NCBI GenBank assembly: GCA_035949055.1
Contig: DASZIO010000059.1
Coordinates: forward strand, 35,330 to 99,329
DNA from: Bog-756 sp035949055
Lineage (GTDB): Bacteria; Actinomycetota; Acidimicrobiia; Acidimicrobiales; RAAP-2
Reading direction: 5' to 3'
DNA length: 64,000 bases
A program made the position numbers and the translations under genes. This document shows positions 52,692 through 61,391 of this stretch, piece by piece. Position 1 is the stretch's first letter. Every line of letters starts with the position of its first letter. The notes beneath the pieces were generated by a model, which was not told where the DNA came from, searched no databases, and worked only from the letters and a program-made list of their open reading frames with translations.

Positions 52692-53435
52692 GTGGTAACG
52701 ATCGGCACCGTCATGGCCATGGCAGCCATTGTCTTTGCGGCCGCCATTCTGCAACGGGTCGTTGGTTTTGGGTTCGCACTTCTGGCCGTGCCGCTAATGG
52801 CTTTCGTAGTGCCGACCAAGAGCGCCGTGGTCATCGTGTTCCTGAATGGAACGGTGACAAGCGCTTGGCTGGCTGTGCGCCTTCGTAGACACATCGAATG
52901 GGGCACCGCGCGCCGATTGGGAGTGGGAGCTGTTGTTGGTGCCCCAATCGGGGTATTGATCCTGAGCGCGATCTCAGCGACCACCCTTCGGCTCGTCCTG
53001 GGTATCTCGACCTGTCTGGCTGCCTTCTGGATCATCGTCTCGTCCCGTCTGGTGCGCCCCGAGCCGGTGGAGCCGCGTCGTTCGACGACAATGGCAATGG
53101 GTTTCGCCAGCGGCGTGATCAACACTTCGCTGGCGACCAGCGGGCCGCCGCTCGTCTACGAGTTGCGTCGGAGCGGATTCTCAGATGATCGATTCCGAGC
53201 GACCATCTCCGCCGTTTTCCTGCTCTCAAATCTAATCGGGCTGCCGTTGCTGGCTCTGGCCGGACTGGTCACTTCCTTTGACATCGTTCTCGCGGTCACC
53301 TCGCTCTTGCCGTGTGTGGCGGGCCTGGTCGTGGGCTCGAGGATCGGTGCATCGATGGAGCCGTCTCACTTCGCCTGGGCGGTCGACCTCCTCCTCTTGG
53401 CGACGGGCCTTCTGACCATCTCCAAAGTGATCTAG
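52692..53435 (+). CDS. TauE/SafE-family membrane exporter
   Basis: The 247-residue protein has seven or eight hydrophobic segments with two internal halves. Typical marks are AAILQRVVGFGFALLAVPLMAFVVP near the N-terminus, GVGAVVGAPIGVLILS, and FASGVINTSLATSGPPLVYELRRSGF at the start of the second half. Members move sulfite or other organosulfonate anions out of the cell. GTG 52692 is the start used; no strong ribosome site is seen. Confidence 0.83.
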   Translation: MVTIGTVMAMAAIVFAAAILQRVVGFGFALLAVPLMAFVVPTKSAVVIVFLNGTVTSAWLAVRLRRHIEWGTARRLGVGAVVGAPIGVLILSAISATTLRLVLGISTCLAAFWIIVSSRLVRPEPVEPRRSTTMAMGFASGVINTSLATSGPPLVYELRRSGFSDDRFRATISAVFLLSNLIGLPLLALAGLVTSFDIVLAVTSLLPCVAGLVVGSRIGASMEPSHFAWAVDLLLLATGLLTISKVI

Positions 53436-53487
53436 CGAGAATCGAACATCTGGGTTTGTCGGTGATCGATCCCGGCGTGGGAGGCAG

Positions 53488-53868
53488 TCATCGGTAGTTT
53501 CGGATGCCCTCGGCCCGCAGCCGGTCGGCTTCCAGGTCAGCGACCGGCTTGCAGATCGGCTGCGACATGTCTTCCAAACTCACGCTGAAACCAAATACAG
53601 CGTGATACGCAGAGTTCCCTGAGCGATGAATGACCCGTGACGGCTGCTCGATCCATGTTCCTGGACCACCTTCCATCGCGCTTCCATCGGCGAAGACGAT
53701 CCGGCAAACGCCTTCCAATACAAACGTCACTGAGTCGTAGTCGTGCCAGTGCAGCTCATCTTCCTGCGCTGGCAACTCATACTCCAGGGCATGCCAACCC
53801 CGGGACGCGATCTCGGCGAGGGCCTCTTCCTTGGTCGAGAAGCTGTCCTCGGTAAGCGTGTATTTCAT
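53488..53868 (-). CDS. Cupin-like protein
   Basis: This 126-residue protein has a single cupin barrel: EDELHWHDYDSVTFVLEGVCRIVFADGSAMEGGPGTWIEQPSRVIHRSGNSAYHAVFGFSVSL. The H-W-H and later H-R residues are candidate metal ligands. ATG 53868 is chosen because GAGG precedes it; the seven extra residues upstream are unconserved. It is convergent with the TauE-like gene (52 bp between stops). Confidence 0.72.
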   Translation of the reverse strand: MKYTLTEDSFSTKEEALAEIASRGWHALEYELPAQEDELHWHDYDSVTFVLEGVCRIVFADGSAMEGGPGTWIEQPSRVIHRSGNSAYHAVFGFSVSLEDMSQPICKPVADLEADRLRAEGIRNYR

Positions 53869-54295
53869 CGTGGCCTCCCTCGGCCGCACGGCCGACGCCC
53901 AGGGCCAACCCTACTCACGGCAGCTAATTTCCCAAAGGGCAGTGCAGGCACGACCAACGGGTACGGCGTGAACATCGCTCTTCATAGCGGTCGCCGCGGA
54001 ACATCTGCGATCGCCAACTCGGGCGGGGCCGGCCAGGTCAAGGCGGGCGTCGGCGAACGCCCGGGGAAGCCCTGGGCCCATGGTGGCCGCCACCGGGGAT
54101 CTGCCGGTGGGGCGCGGACCGGTGAAATGATGGTCCCGGGCCGGAAGCTAGGGAAACCGGGTTTTCGACCAGGGGATTTCACTGGCGCGAACGCGCCGTC
54201 CGCAGCGCGAGGGTTGTGAGTACCGCCCGCAGCTGAAGCGGCAGGCGCTCGGCGCGGTCTGGCTGCTGGCCAGGCCTGGATAGGAGGGAAGTCTC
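53869..54295. other. Intergenic gap of about 430 bp, G/C-rich, no gene recognised
   Basis: Between the cupin gene and the hydrolase. The open frames here are not recognisable proteins. The part at about 54020-54220 is G/C-rich and contains repeated ccggtg/cggggaag-type runs, and could be the edge of a lost mobile element or a structured non-coding stretch; no ends, target duplication or transposase remnant were identified. Confidence 0.45.
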
Positions 54296-55129
54296 ATGCC
54301 AAAAGTCACCGCTGGCCGGGAGAACTCAGCCGACATCGAGATCCACTACGAGGACCACGGTGCGGGTCAGCCCGTCGTGCTGATTCACGGGTATCCGCTC
54401 AGCGGACGGGCCTGGGACAAGCAGGTCCTAGCTCTGCTGGAGACCGGCCACCGGGTGATCACCTACGACCGTCGCGGATTCGGCCAGTCCAGCCAACCTG
54501 TCGTCGGCTACGACTACGACACCTTTGCCGCCGACCTGGACGCCCTGCTGGAGCACCTTGACCTGCAGGACGCCGTGCTTGTCGGGCACTCAATGGGCAC
54601 CGGGGAGGTCACGCGTTACTTGAGTGCGTATGGCTCGGCGCGGGTGGCCAAAGGCGTGCTGGTGTCGCCGATCCCGCCGTTCCTGCTGCAGACCAGCGAT
54701 AACCCCGACGGAGTGCCGCAAAGCCTGTTCGACGGGTTCGTCCAGGCCGCACGGTCTGACATGCCGACGTGGATGAAGGGCTTCTTGGACAACTTTTACA
54801 ACGTCGACACCCTGCGCGGCACCCTGGTCAGCGACCAGGCCTACCAGGCCAGCTGGAACATCGCCGCCAGCGCCTCGGCCACCGCCGCGGTGGCCTGCAT
54901 TCCCACCTGGGCGACCGACTTCCGCGCCGATCTACCCAAGGTCAACGTGCCCATGCTGGTGATACAGGGGGACGCCGATCAGGTCTTGCCGCTGGACAAG
55001 ACCGGCAAGCGGCTGCCCGGCCTTGTCAAGGACCTGCAGCTCGTCGTGGTCGAGGGCGGACCGCATGCGATCCCCTGGACCCACGCGGACCAGGTGAACA
55101 CTGAGCTGCTGGGCTTCATGAAGGGCTGA
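54296..55129 (+). CDS. Alpha/beta hydrolase, non-haem chloroperoxidase-like
   Basis: The 277-residue protein has the catalytic triad of the family: nucleophile Ser 99 in GHSMG, an acid at Asp 226 or 228 in QGDADQVLP, and His 257 in GGPHAIPW. The oxyanion-hole start HGYPLSGRAW near 31-40 and the cofactor-free perhydrolase-like length agree with non-haem chloroperoxidases and related esterases. GGAGGGAAG precedes ATG 54296 at the right distance. Codon use is a little more even than in the left half of the window, so it may be acquired. Confidence 0.87.
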   Translation: MPKVTAGRENSADIEIHYEDHGAGQPVVLIHGYPLSGRAWDKQVLALLETGHRVITYDRRGFGQSSQPVVGYDYDTFAADLDALLEHLDLQDAVLVGHSMGTGEVTRYLSAYGSARVAKGVLVSPIPPFLLQTSDNPDGVPQSLFDGFVQAARSDMPTWMKGFLDNFYNVDTLRGTLVSDQAYQASWNIAASASATAAVACIPTWATDFRADLPKVNVPMLVIQGDADQVLPLDKTGKRLPGLVKDLQLVVVEGGPHAIPWTHADQVNTELLGFMKG

Positions 55130-55469
55130 TCAGCCGCCCCGAACGTCATCATCCAGACACGTGCGCCGGCGCGATGGGGTCGGCGGTGTTTGCCGTCACG
55201 CGCCCACGTGCCCACGTGCCTAGGCATTCATGTTCGTCGCGCTGGTGCGGTTGCATTTGGACCGCCGGCCAGATCGGCGAAATCTTCGAGATCGACGGGT
55301 TCTCGTTTCGAACCGACTACCCCGCCAGTCTGGAGATCCCGCACATCGACGGTGGTCAAGCGGCTCGACACGTGCCGTTCCGGCTGGGGTACCAGCCAAG
55401 GGGACGGCCCTTCTATTGTGGATTACCGTTGTCCTCGTTGCTGGTGCGAATGTCAGATGAGGTGCAATC
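55130..55469. other. Intergenic gap of 340 bp, no reliable gene
   Basis: A frame at about 55174-55473 gives 99 residues (containing IGEIFEIDGFSFRTDYPASLEIPHIDGGQ) but overlapping frames are equally open and no family match is visible. It may be a degenerate gene end. The following DUF3237-like gene starts at 55470. Confidence 0.4.
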
Positions 55470-55979
55470 GTGAGCCCCCTTGATGCGTCCCGAGAGGGCG
55501 TCGAAACCGAGGATCTTGGTGATCAGGAACTACAGATGCCGGGAATGTTGGTCTATGCCTACTCACCGCGGGTCAGCCGGATTGTGGAGTACGGGACGTC
55601 GGCGGATGGGTTGTTGTCCGGTCGAGTCTCGCCGCCACCCGAGGGGGCGCGTATCGACTTCTATCTCGAGGGACCTGTTACTGGGCCGAAGCTAAACGGG
55701 ACGGTCAAGGGTGTGGACTATCTGTACTTTCGTGCCGATGGGCGCGCCCAACTCCACATTCACGCTCAAGTCACCACCGAAGGCGGACGGACGATCTCAC
55801 TCACCGCCGGGGGCATCGCCATCCCACAGCCGGGGTCTTCGATCCTTCACCTCCGCGAGAATGTGACGTTGCTGAGCAACCATCCCGAGTACTCGTGGGT
55901 GAACGCGGTTCAGATCTGGGCGTCCGGAGCGGTCGATGTGTCGAGCGGACAAGTTCGGGTCAAGGCGTACGCCGTGTGA
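55470..55979 (+). CDS. DUF3237-like protein
   Basis: The 169-residue protein fits the beta-barrel DUF3237 pattern: GLLSGRVSPPPEGARIDFYLEGPVTGPKLNGTVKGVDYLYFRADGRAQLHIHAQVTTEGGRTISLTAGGIAI, then EYSWVNAVQIWASGAVDVSSGQVRVKAYAV at the end. The family function is unknown. GTG 55470 is the first start; no strong ribosome site is present. The reading is based on overall pattern, so moderate confidence. Confidence 0.6.
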   Translation: MSPLDASREGVETEDLGDQELQMPGMLVYAYSPRVSRIVEYGTSADGLLSGRVSPPPEGARIDFYLEGPVTGPKLNGTVKGVDYLYFRADGRAQLHIHAQVTTEGGRTISLTAGGIAIPQPGSSILHLRENVTLLSNHPEYSWVNAVQIWASGAVDVSSGQVRVKAYAV

Positions 55980-56089
55980 CGTTCCTGGCCACTGCACGTG
56001 CAGACCCTGATGCAGACAGCGCGAATCTCGGCAGGTCGAACCCATTGTCTGCAAAATGGCGGTGTGTCGCCGGGAACGCGGTCCATCGA

Positions 56090-56482
56090 ATGAATCGTCG
56101 ACCAGCTATGCACCGTTGGGTTGGGGAGGCGCGGCCGATGCTCACCGTGCTGATGGCGGCTGAGGACAATCTCATATCGGGATCCGATGAACCCGCTGTG
56201 TTGGTCCGGGCCCTTTGCGATCAGCTCGATGCGGCAGCCAAGCATGCCGAGTCATGGCTCGCTGCTCACCGGTGTCCCGATCCGACGTTCAGACTCTATT
56301 GCGGAGAACTGGTTTCTGCCTCTCGCGGCCTGGTGGCGATCATGCAGATGGTGGCCAGGGAAGCACCCGATGGAGCTTGGATGACCAACCGAGCCCTAAC
56401 TGAGAAGGTCGGCCACAATCTTGTAGACCGAATCGAGCAGGCCAGGAGGGCTCGTACCTACATCCGACAATGGTCCGCATAG
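56090..56482 (+). CDS. Hypothetical protein, helical
   Basis: The 130-residue frame from ATG 56090 encodes a mostly helical soluble protein with LISGSDEPAVLVRALCDQLDAAAKHAESWLAAHRCPDPTFRLYCGELVSASRGLVAIMQMVAR and NLVDRIEQARRARTYIRQW. I do not recognise a family. The frame is open further upstream to 55895, but that part overlaps the DUF3237-like gene antiphase and is probably not translated. Confidence 0.5.
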   Translation: MNRRPAMHRWVGEARPMLTVLMAAEDNLISGSDEPAVLVRALCDQLDAAAKHAESWLAAHRCPDPTFRLYCGELVSASRGLVAIMQMVAREAPDGAWMTNRALTEKVGHNLVDRIEQARRARTYIRQWSA

Positions 56483-56669
56483 GTTCCATTTCGTTCTACG
56501 TTGCTTTAGGTCTTGAGGATTACACGCACCACCGATGCAGACCTTACTCTCGCGCAGGCTCGTTTCATCGGCGTCGGACGCGAAAGCGCGTATCGGATAG
56601 TGAACAGTGACGAAGGGACAGAAGGGGCGTTCTTGATGGGAGAGACTCTTCATCGGTGAGTCCAAACCG

Positions 56670-57402
56670 CTACGGCCGGACTACGGAGTACGACACCATT
56701 GGAGTGGGTTAGGCGGCCCAAACGGCTAAAGGCTCCAGATCGCCATTCACCGCGCGTTGGGGGAGATTGGGGGAGGCAGCGTCGATACTCGACGTCGGAG
56801 CCGGCGCGGGCTCGTATGAGCCATCAAATCGACTGGTCGTAGCCCTTGAACCCTCACATGTGATGCTTGCGCAACACCCAGGACGGCGACGCGTCCAGGG
56901 AGTGGCCGAGCACCTTCCCCTTCGATGACGGTACCTTCGATGCGGCAATGGCGATTCTCACGGTCCACCATTGGGAGGACCTCGGTCTCGGACTCGCCGA
57001 ACTCCGTCGAGTCGCCCGACGCCAGGTGCTTTTCACTTGGGATCCCGATATCCAACAGAAGCTATGGATTACGAAGGACTACGTGCCTGCGATCGACGAG
57101 TTGGAGACCAGTCGCTTTGCCTCGTTGACCTCCACAGTGGACGCGGTGCCCATACCGTCGAGCGGTTCGCGATTCCACACGACTTCACCGATGGGTTTCA
57201 GGCGGCCTATTGGCGGCGCCCTGAGATATACCTCAATCCCGAGGTCAGAGCGGCGAGCTCAACCTTCGCATCATTGCCGTCCGACCTCGTGGAGCTTGGC
57301 ATTCAGAGTGACCTCCAGACCGGCAAATGGCTGGAGTCCTACGGAGATCTGGTCGCCTGGGAAAGTGCGGATCTCGGTCACCGGATCGTCATTGCAGGCT
57401 GA
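56670..57402 (+). pseudogene. Decayed class I methyltransferase, paralogue of 41.0 kb gene
   Basis: Pieces of one protein lie in successive frames: a head reading YDTIGVG ending in a TAG near 56710, then SILDVGAGAGSYEPSNRLVVALEPSHVMLAQHP ... GVAEHLPLR to a stop near 56928, then in a new frame FDDGTFDAAMAILTVHHWEDLGLGLAELRRVARRQVLFTWDP, then in a third frame HTVERFAIPHDFTDGFQAAYWRRPEIYLNPEVRAASSTFASLPSDLVELG to the stop at 57402. The order and content match the intact methyltransferase at 41024-41788. At least two frameshifts and one stop make it a pseudogene unless read with recoding. Confidence 0.8.
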
Positions 57403-57506
57403 GTCCTCTCCAGATGGTCGATCTTCTCGAGCAGTTCGACTCTCTATCGTGCCCCGGGGGAACGCGGCAGTAGCATCGTCATGACTAGTCACCCCGGGGA
57501 GGTTCT

Positions 57507-57983
57507 GTGTCGCCTGACCGTGTAGCTGCCACTCGCCGCATCGCCGCTCCAGCGGACAAGTTGTTCAACATCGTCTCCAGTCCGTCCGGCCAGGTGGCCA
57601 TAGACGGGTCGGGAATGCTTGACGCCGCTCCCGACGACCGACCATTGACAAAAGTCGGTGAGACTTTCGATATGGATATGGACCGCGAGCCTCTTGGTGA
57701 CATCCCGAACCTGAAGAAATACCAGGTTCGGAATACGGTAACCCAGATTGTTCCCGACCACTTGATCGAGTGGACCATCGGCTTCGGGGACCATCCACCG
57801 TTTGGTCACGTATACGGCTGGTTGCTCGAGCCGGTGGGCACTAACGAAACTGATGTGACGAACTATTGCGACTGGTCAAACGCTTCCGACGAGATGCGCT
57901 CGGGCGTGACGTGGCCGGTCGTGCCGGTTGCCATGCTTGAGAAATCTGTCGAGAACCTCGACCGGATGGCGACGAGTACGTGA
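57507..57983 (+). CDS. SRPBCC-fold protein
   Basis: A 158-residue protein with AATRRIAAPADKLFNIVSSPSGQVAIDGSGMLDAAPDDRPLTKVGETFDMDMDR at the N-terminus (D-G-S-G-M-L is shared with the 43.7 kb gene), and HLIEWTIGFGDHPPFGHVYGWLLEPVGTNETDVTNYCDWSNASDEMR. These hydrophobic-cavity proteins bind small ligands. GGGGAGG at 57495 precedes GTG 57507. It follows the decayed methyltransferase by 104 bp. Confidence 0.78.
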   Translation: MSPDRVAATRRIAAPADKLFNIVSSPSGQVAIDGSGMLDAAPDDRPLTKVGETFDMDMDREPLGDIPNLKKYQVRNTVTQIVPDHLIEWTIGFGDHPPFGHVYGWLLEPVGTNETDVTNYCDWSNASDEMRSGVTWPVVPVAMLEKSVENLDRMATST

Positions 57984-58163
57984 CGTAACGAGCTCCGATA
58001 GGGGTCGAGCTGCCAACTCCTGGGTACGACCTCGAATTGGTCCCGCCATTGGCTCAAGCAGGCGGAAGTGCTGCCGTGGGCAACGGTGTCTCGCGACCTG
58101 CCCATATCGCCGCCATCACAGCTGCTCCGTAGCAGTTGCTCGATTGTTTGCCCGTACATCCAG

Positions 58164-58352
58164 CTAGTGGTGCGTAAGGAGGATGAGAAGAAAGCTGGCT
58201 ACTGGTGCGAGGATGATGAAAGTAACCGCCAACCACACCGCCACCTTGCCCCATCGACGGCGCACGATTCCCCGAGCAAGCTCCCCGCTCCGCTCAACGG
58301 TGCCCGCCGGACTGAAGGGATCTGGCTCGAATCCGGGTTCTGGTTCGGACAT
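58164..58352 (-). CDS. Small membrane protein
   Basis: A 62-residue frame with a hydrophilic head rich in Pro and Glu and one hydrophobic segment (about residues 39-59) near the C-terminus, ending LTHH. It lies 72 bp downstream of the coiled-coil gene at 58425 on the same strand. No family known to me. The shortness keeps confidence low. Confidence 0.45.
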   Translation of the reverse strand: MSEPEPGFEPDPFSPAGTVERSGELARGIVRRRWGKVAVWLAVTFIILAPVASFLLILLTHH

Positions 58353-58424
58353 TGGCTCAACTCCGCCCGGAGGGGTGGCCGGGGTCGTCGCAGGGTCGTT
58401 GTTCCGATGACGCTAGCAACGGAG

Positions 58425-59294
58425 CTACTCGCGTGCCGGGCGCTCCCGTTCCGCGGTCGCGTCAGTAAGTCGCCGCTGTGCATCCTCTACGCCGCGCGCT
58501 GCACGGTCGAACGCCGATTGGGCATTTCGTCGATCCGTCTTCGTTTTGGACTGGGTTTCTACCGCCTCGTGAAGTTCTCTGCGGAGCCGCTCCATCCGAT
58601 CACTAGCGTGAGCTTCGGACTGCTCGGCCTGCTGTAGTGCTGCTTGCGCGTCGTCGCGAGCCTGGGTGGCCGCCTCGACGACCGACTTGGCTTGGGCAAC
58701 CGTCGCCTCGGCGCGCTCACGTTGTTCTACCCCTTGATGCTGGTTTGTCCGGGGCTGTGCCTTGGCCTTGGGCGGCGGGCTCGTCGCTGAAGGGCGCCGT
58801 TGGTTGTTGCCGGTCGTCTCTAAGCTTGCCAACCCGGTCGAGCGCAGCCCCGCCGTGAGCCGCCCGGCGGCAACGGCATCTGCGGCTCCCGGGTCGGCCA
58901 CGGTGGCGTACAACGTCTCGTCCAAGCTGCGGGTGGCATCGGTGCTGACCTGCCGCCCGCCCGCAGTCGCCAACTGTTCGGCTTGGTGAACGAGCCCACG
59001 TATGACTTCGTGCTGCTGACGTGACAGATCGCGGAGACGGTCGCCGGACAATGCCACGGTCGCCTCGCGCATCGCAGATCCCAGCGCCAGCAGGGTCTGG
59101 ATGTCGCCGTTGTGTTCGCGGACAAGCTGGTTGACCAACCAGGCAACGAGGTTGGGTTTGGCAAGACGATGGATCTGTGCCGCCAACCCCTTGTTGTGGG
59201 CGCCCTTCGCCTGCTCTTCCCGTGCTTTACGGGTGGGAACGAACTCGTCCAGCGGTAGCCCGTACAACTCATCGGCGACTGCATCGAGATCCAT
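58425..59294 (-). CDS. Coiled-coil protein of unknown function, actinobacterial
   Basis: The 289-residue protein begins MDLDAVADELYGLPLDEFVPTRKAREEQAKG ... IHRLAKPNLVAWLVNQLVREH, a pattern common in a conserved actinobacterial family of unknown role. Residues about 185-285 are a long coiled coil rich in Ala/Glu/Arg/Gln. ATG 59294 is preferred, since the 79 residues upstream are not conserved. The A-x-L-R-K-P-T-V-A-A-W-L-V-N-Q type block near the N-terminus is the clearest mark. Confidence 0.7.
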   Translation of the reverse strand: MDLDAVADELYGLPLDEFVPTRKAREEQAKGAHNKGLAAQIHRLAKPNLVAWLVNQLVREHNGDIQTLLALGSAMREATVALSGDRLRDLSRQQHEVIRGLVHQAEQLATAGGRQVSTDATRSLDETLYATVADPGAADAVAAGRLTAGLRSTGLASLETTGNNQRRPSATSPPPKAKAQPRTNQHQGVEQRERAEATVAQAKSVVEAATQARDDAQAALQQAEQSEAHASDRMERLRRELHEAVETQSKTKTDRRNAQSAFDRAARGVEDAQRRLTDATAERERPARE

Positions 59295-59630
59295 CAAGGC
59301 CCATTTTGCCCCCGTGCCGGGAGTAGCGCTTTCGCGGGTGCCGGTCCTCCCTGGCACCACGCGCTTCCGCATCTCGAATGGTGCCGACGATGGCGAATGG
59401 GAGACAGCGTCTGGGGACATCGTCATTCTTCGGGGACGTGGGTGGCCAACCTCCGAGGCGACGTGTCCGAGGCATGGTGTCGGAGCATGGTGTCGGAGCA
59501 CCGGTTGACAGTGACCGGATGACCATGACAATGCGCTACAACAGGCGTGGACCCGGCGGCGGGTATGACATCTAGGGGGCTCGGGCCGGGGTTCCGCCCT
59601 GCATGGTTTGAGGCTTCCGCAAGGATGGGG
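59295..59630. other. Intergenic gap of 336 bp with a 13-bp tandem duplication
   Basis: Between the coiled-coil gene and the HTH gene, both on the minus strand. It contains gcatggtgtcgga twice in a row (59472-59484 and 59485-59497). No gene is seen; the promoter of the coiled-coil gene should lie here. Confidence 0.5.
59472..59497. repeat. 13-bp tandem repeat, two copies
   Basis: Two exact copies of gcatggtgtcgga. Probably a replication slippage product; a role as operator is possible but unsupported. Confidence 0.7.
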
Positions 59631-60209
59631 TCAAGGTTGCTGCGACGCCCACTTGGTTGGTGATTGCGCTGGACGCCGGTGGCTAGGACTCCGGCCCGGC
59701 ACGGGATGGAAATAGTGTGCGAGCCGGTCGCACGAAACCGTCTTCGAAGTGCGCTCCCCGGTTTCGGGGTCTCGTCCGGTCAACACGACGGGATCACCGA
59801 AGATGGAATCAGACGATCCAACTCGTCTCGAGTCGATCTGAGACGACAGCTCTCGCGCCGACCGCTCGGAAATCGTGATGCCGTAGTCAGCTGTGATCGC
59901 ATCCCGCAGGGCCAGGTGTCGTCGTCGGCGGTTTGGGAACCGACGCATTACGAGTGGCACAGAATCGGCGGGTGGGCTGGACCTTCTGTAACGCTGCCAT
60001 GCCGATTGTCGGCTCGTTCCTACGGCGCCCGCGATCTCGTCCCACGATTTGCCCAACTGCCGAGCCGTCGACACTGCCTGCCGCGAGACCTCATTGAGCA
60101 GCCTCTGGTATTTGGCCACTATCAGCAAAGCAGCCAGGGGATCTTCGCTGGCGGATCGAAGCTCAGCTAGAAGATCCGGTTCCTTAGTCTTGGACTTCTT
60201 AGTAGTCAT
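59631..60209 (-). CDS. Putative helix-turn-helix protein behind a triplicated start
   Basis: A 192-residue protein whose N-terminal third has LIVAKYQRLLNEVSRQAVSTARQLGKSWDEIAGAVGTSRQSAWQRYR, a clear helix-turn-helix (residues about 45-75) of the kind found in small actinobacterial regulators. The rest is Arg/Ser-rich, lacks a recognisable fold and ends in a Pro/Ser tail, so it may be partly disordered. No ribosome site precedes ATG 60209; instead its start lies in the third copy of a 16-bp repeat (see 60203-60246), in the same overlap as a mini-ORF stop. Confidence 0.6.
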   Translation of the reverse strand: MTTKKSKTKEPDLLAELRSASEDPLAALLIVAKYQRLLNEVSRQAVSTARQLGKSWDEIAGAVGTSRQSAWQRYRRSSPPADSVPLVMRRFPNRRRRHLALRDAITADYGITISERSARELSSQIDSRRVGSSDSIFGDPVVLTGRDPETGERTSKTVSCDRLAHYFHPVPGRSPSHRRPAQSPTKWASQQP

Positions 60210-60246
60210 AGTTCTTGGTAGTCATAGTTCTTGGTAGTCATAGTTC
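60203..60246 (-). repeat. 16-bp repeat carrying three start codons
   Basis: On the plus strand tagtcatagttcttgg occurs at 60203-60218 and 60219-60234, and tagtcatagttc at 60235-60246. Each copy gives an ATG on the minus strand (60209, 60225, 60241). As 16 is not a multiple of three, the three ATGs are in different frames. From ATG 60241 an 11-codon ORF ends with TGA 60208-60206, overlapping ATG 60209 as ATGA. A further ATG at 60258 opens a six-codon ORF ending in the ATGA of 60241. Confidence 0.85.
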
Positions 60247-60457
60247 GACCCTGGTCATCTTGCGCACTGCTGTCAAGATATCATGACAAACGAACGCTCG
60301 GCGGGCCGCCCTTCATGGACTTCAAGGGTTTCCGCCATGTCCGAGTGTTCCGGGCCCGGCTTGAGCCTGTGTGGCTGGCGAGCCTCCCTCCGCAAGGACC
60401 TTGCCCCAGACCGAGACGCGGGGATACCGCATAACGGGGGAGTGCCATAGTTGGCAG

Positions 60458-61237
60458 ATGACCTCGGACCAGAGGTATTGGCGTTGCGCGCTGGTCACCA
60501 TGACCATTTGTCTTGCATGTTGTGCGTGCGGCAGTAGCAATGCATCAAAGTTGAGAGGTTCAACCGGTGGCCCGACCACGGCTCCAGCCTCCACCGCGTC
60601 CACCGTTTCACGTTCCGTTCCCTTAAACATCAGCTCGACCAGTCTGACGGTGGGCGAACAAATCACCGTTGGTGGAGGTAGCTGCCCCTCCGGTGACATT
60701 GGCCAGACGTCCCTGACGCAGGATCCAAATGGTGGGCCACAGGTCACCTACAACTATGGCGAATACCTGGGACAGACAAACGCCGGCCCCGACGACCATT
60801 GGACGCTTCACACCACGCTCCCGGGGATGATTATCGGTCCAGCACGCCTGGTGGGCGATTGCCTAGACCCCAGCACCGGAGCCCCTGACATCACCTACTC
60901 GCCCACAGCAGTCAATGTGGCAACGCCGTACCGTCTCCAAGTCGAGCCAGCGACCTCCGTCCGGGCCGGTGCAACGGTGACCGTGTCCTCGCTAGGTGGT
61001 GGCTGTGACTCCCTCTCAGATCCCGATGTCTACCTTTGGTCAGCCACGCAGCACAATCCGTTGACAGGTATCGGCGAGGTCGTCGGCCCGACGGGTAATG
61101 CTGGTCCTTGGAGCGTCAACCTCACCGTGCCAGCGACCACCAGTCCCGGCGAGTATCAAGTGGTTGCCCGATGTGCCTACTCCCGTAGCTACCGGATCAC
61201 GTACGAGCCCGAGCCCCTCATGGTCTTGGCCGGCTGA
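60458..61237 (+). CDS. Secreted lipoprotein of unknown function
   Basis: From ATG 60458 the 259-residue protein has a signal with a Cys-rich core, LVTMTICLACCACGSSNASK, with a probable lipobox cysteine near residue 24. Two beta-rich Ig-like domains follow: NISSTSLTVGEQITVGGGSCPSG ... ITYSPTAVNVATPYRL and VRAGATVTVSSLGGGCDSLSDPDVYLWSATQHN ... PGEYQVVARCAYSRSYRITYEP. Each holds a Cys pair. It probably sits on the outer face of the membrane and binds something or keeps a complex. No family name is known to me. Confidence 0.65.
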   Translation: MTSDQRYWRCALVTMTICLACCACGSSNASKLRGSTGGPTTAPASTASTVSRSVPLNISSTSLTVGEQITVGGGSCPSGDIGQTSLTQDPNGGPQVTYNYGEYLGQTNAGPDDHWTLHTTLPGMIIGPARLVGDCLDPSTGAPDITYSPTAVNVATPYRLQVEPATSVRAGATVTVSSLGGGCDSLSDPDVYLWSATQHNPLTGIGEVVGPTGNAGPWSVNLTVPATTSPGEYQVVARCAYSRSYRITYEPEPLMVLAG

Positions 61238-61391
61238 CGCCCACTGCCTGGCGCTCCACAAGCAGGCTGCGACTCGCTCCAGCGCTCATCCCGTCTTTTT
61301 GACTGGGGTACGGACGATCTGTTTCGTGTACTCGCGCTCGTTGCGGAGTTCACGCTCGATTTGTTGGTGCGCAGTCGGCATCCGGTGTTGA

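Noticed and set aside
55174..55473. A 99-codon frame before the DUF3237-like gene
   Set aside because: Three overlapping frames are equally open, and none shows a family pattern or a ribosome site.
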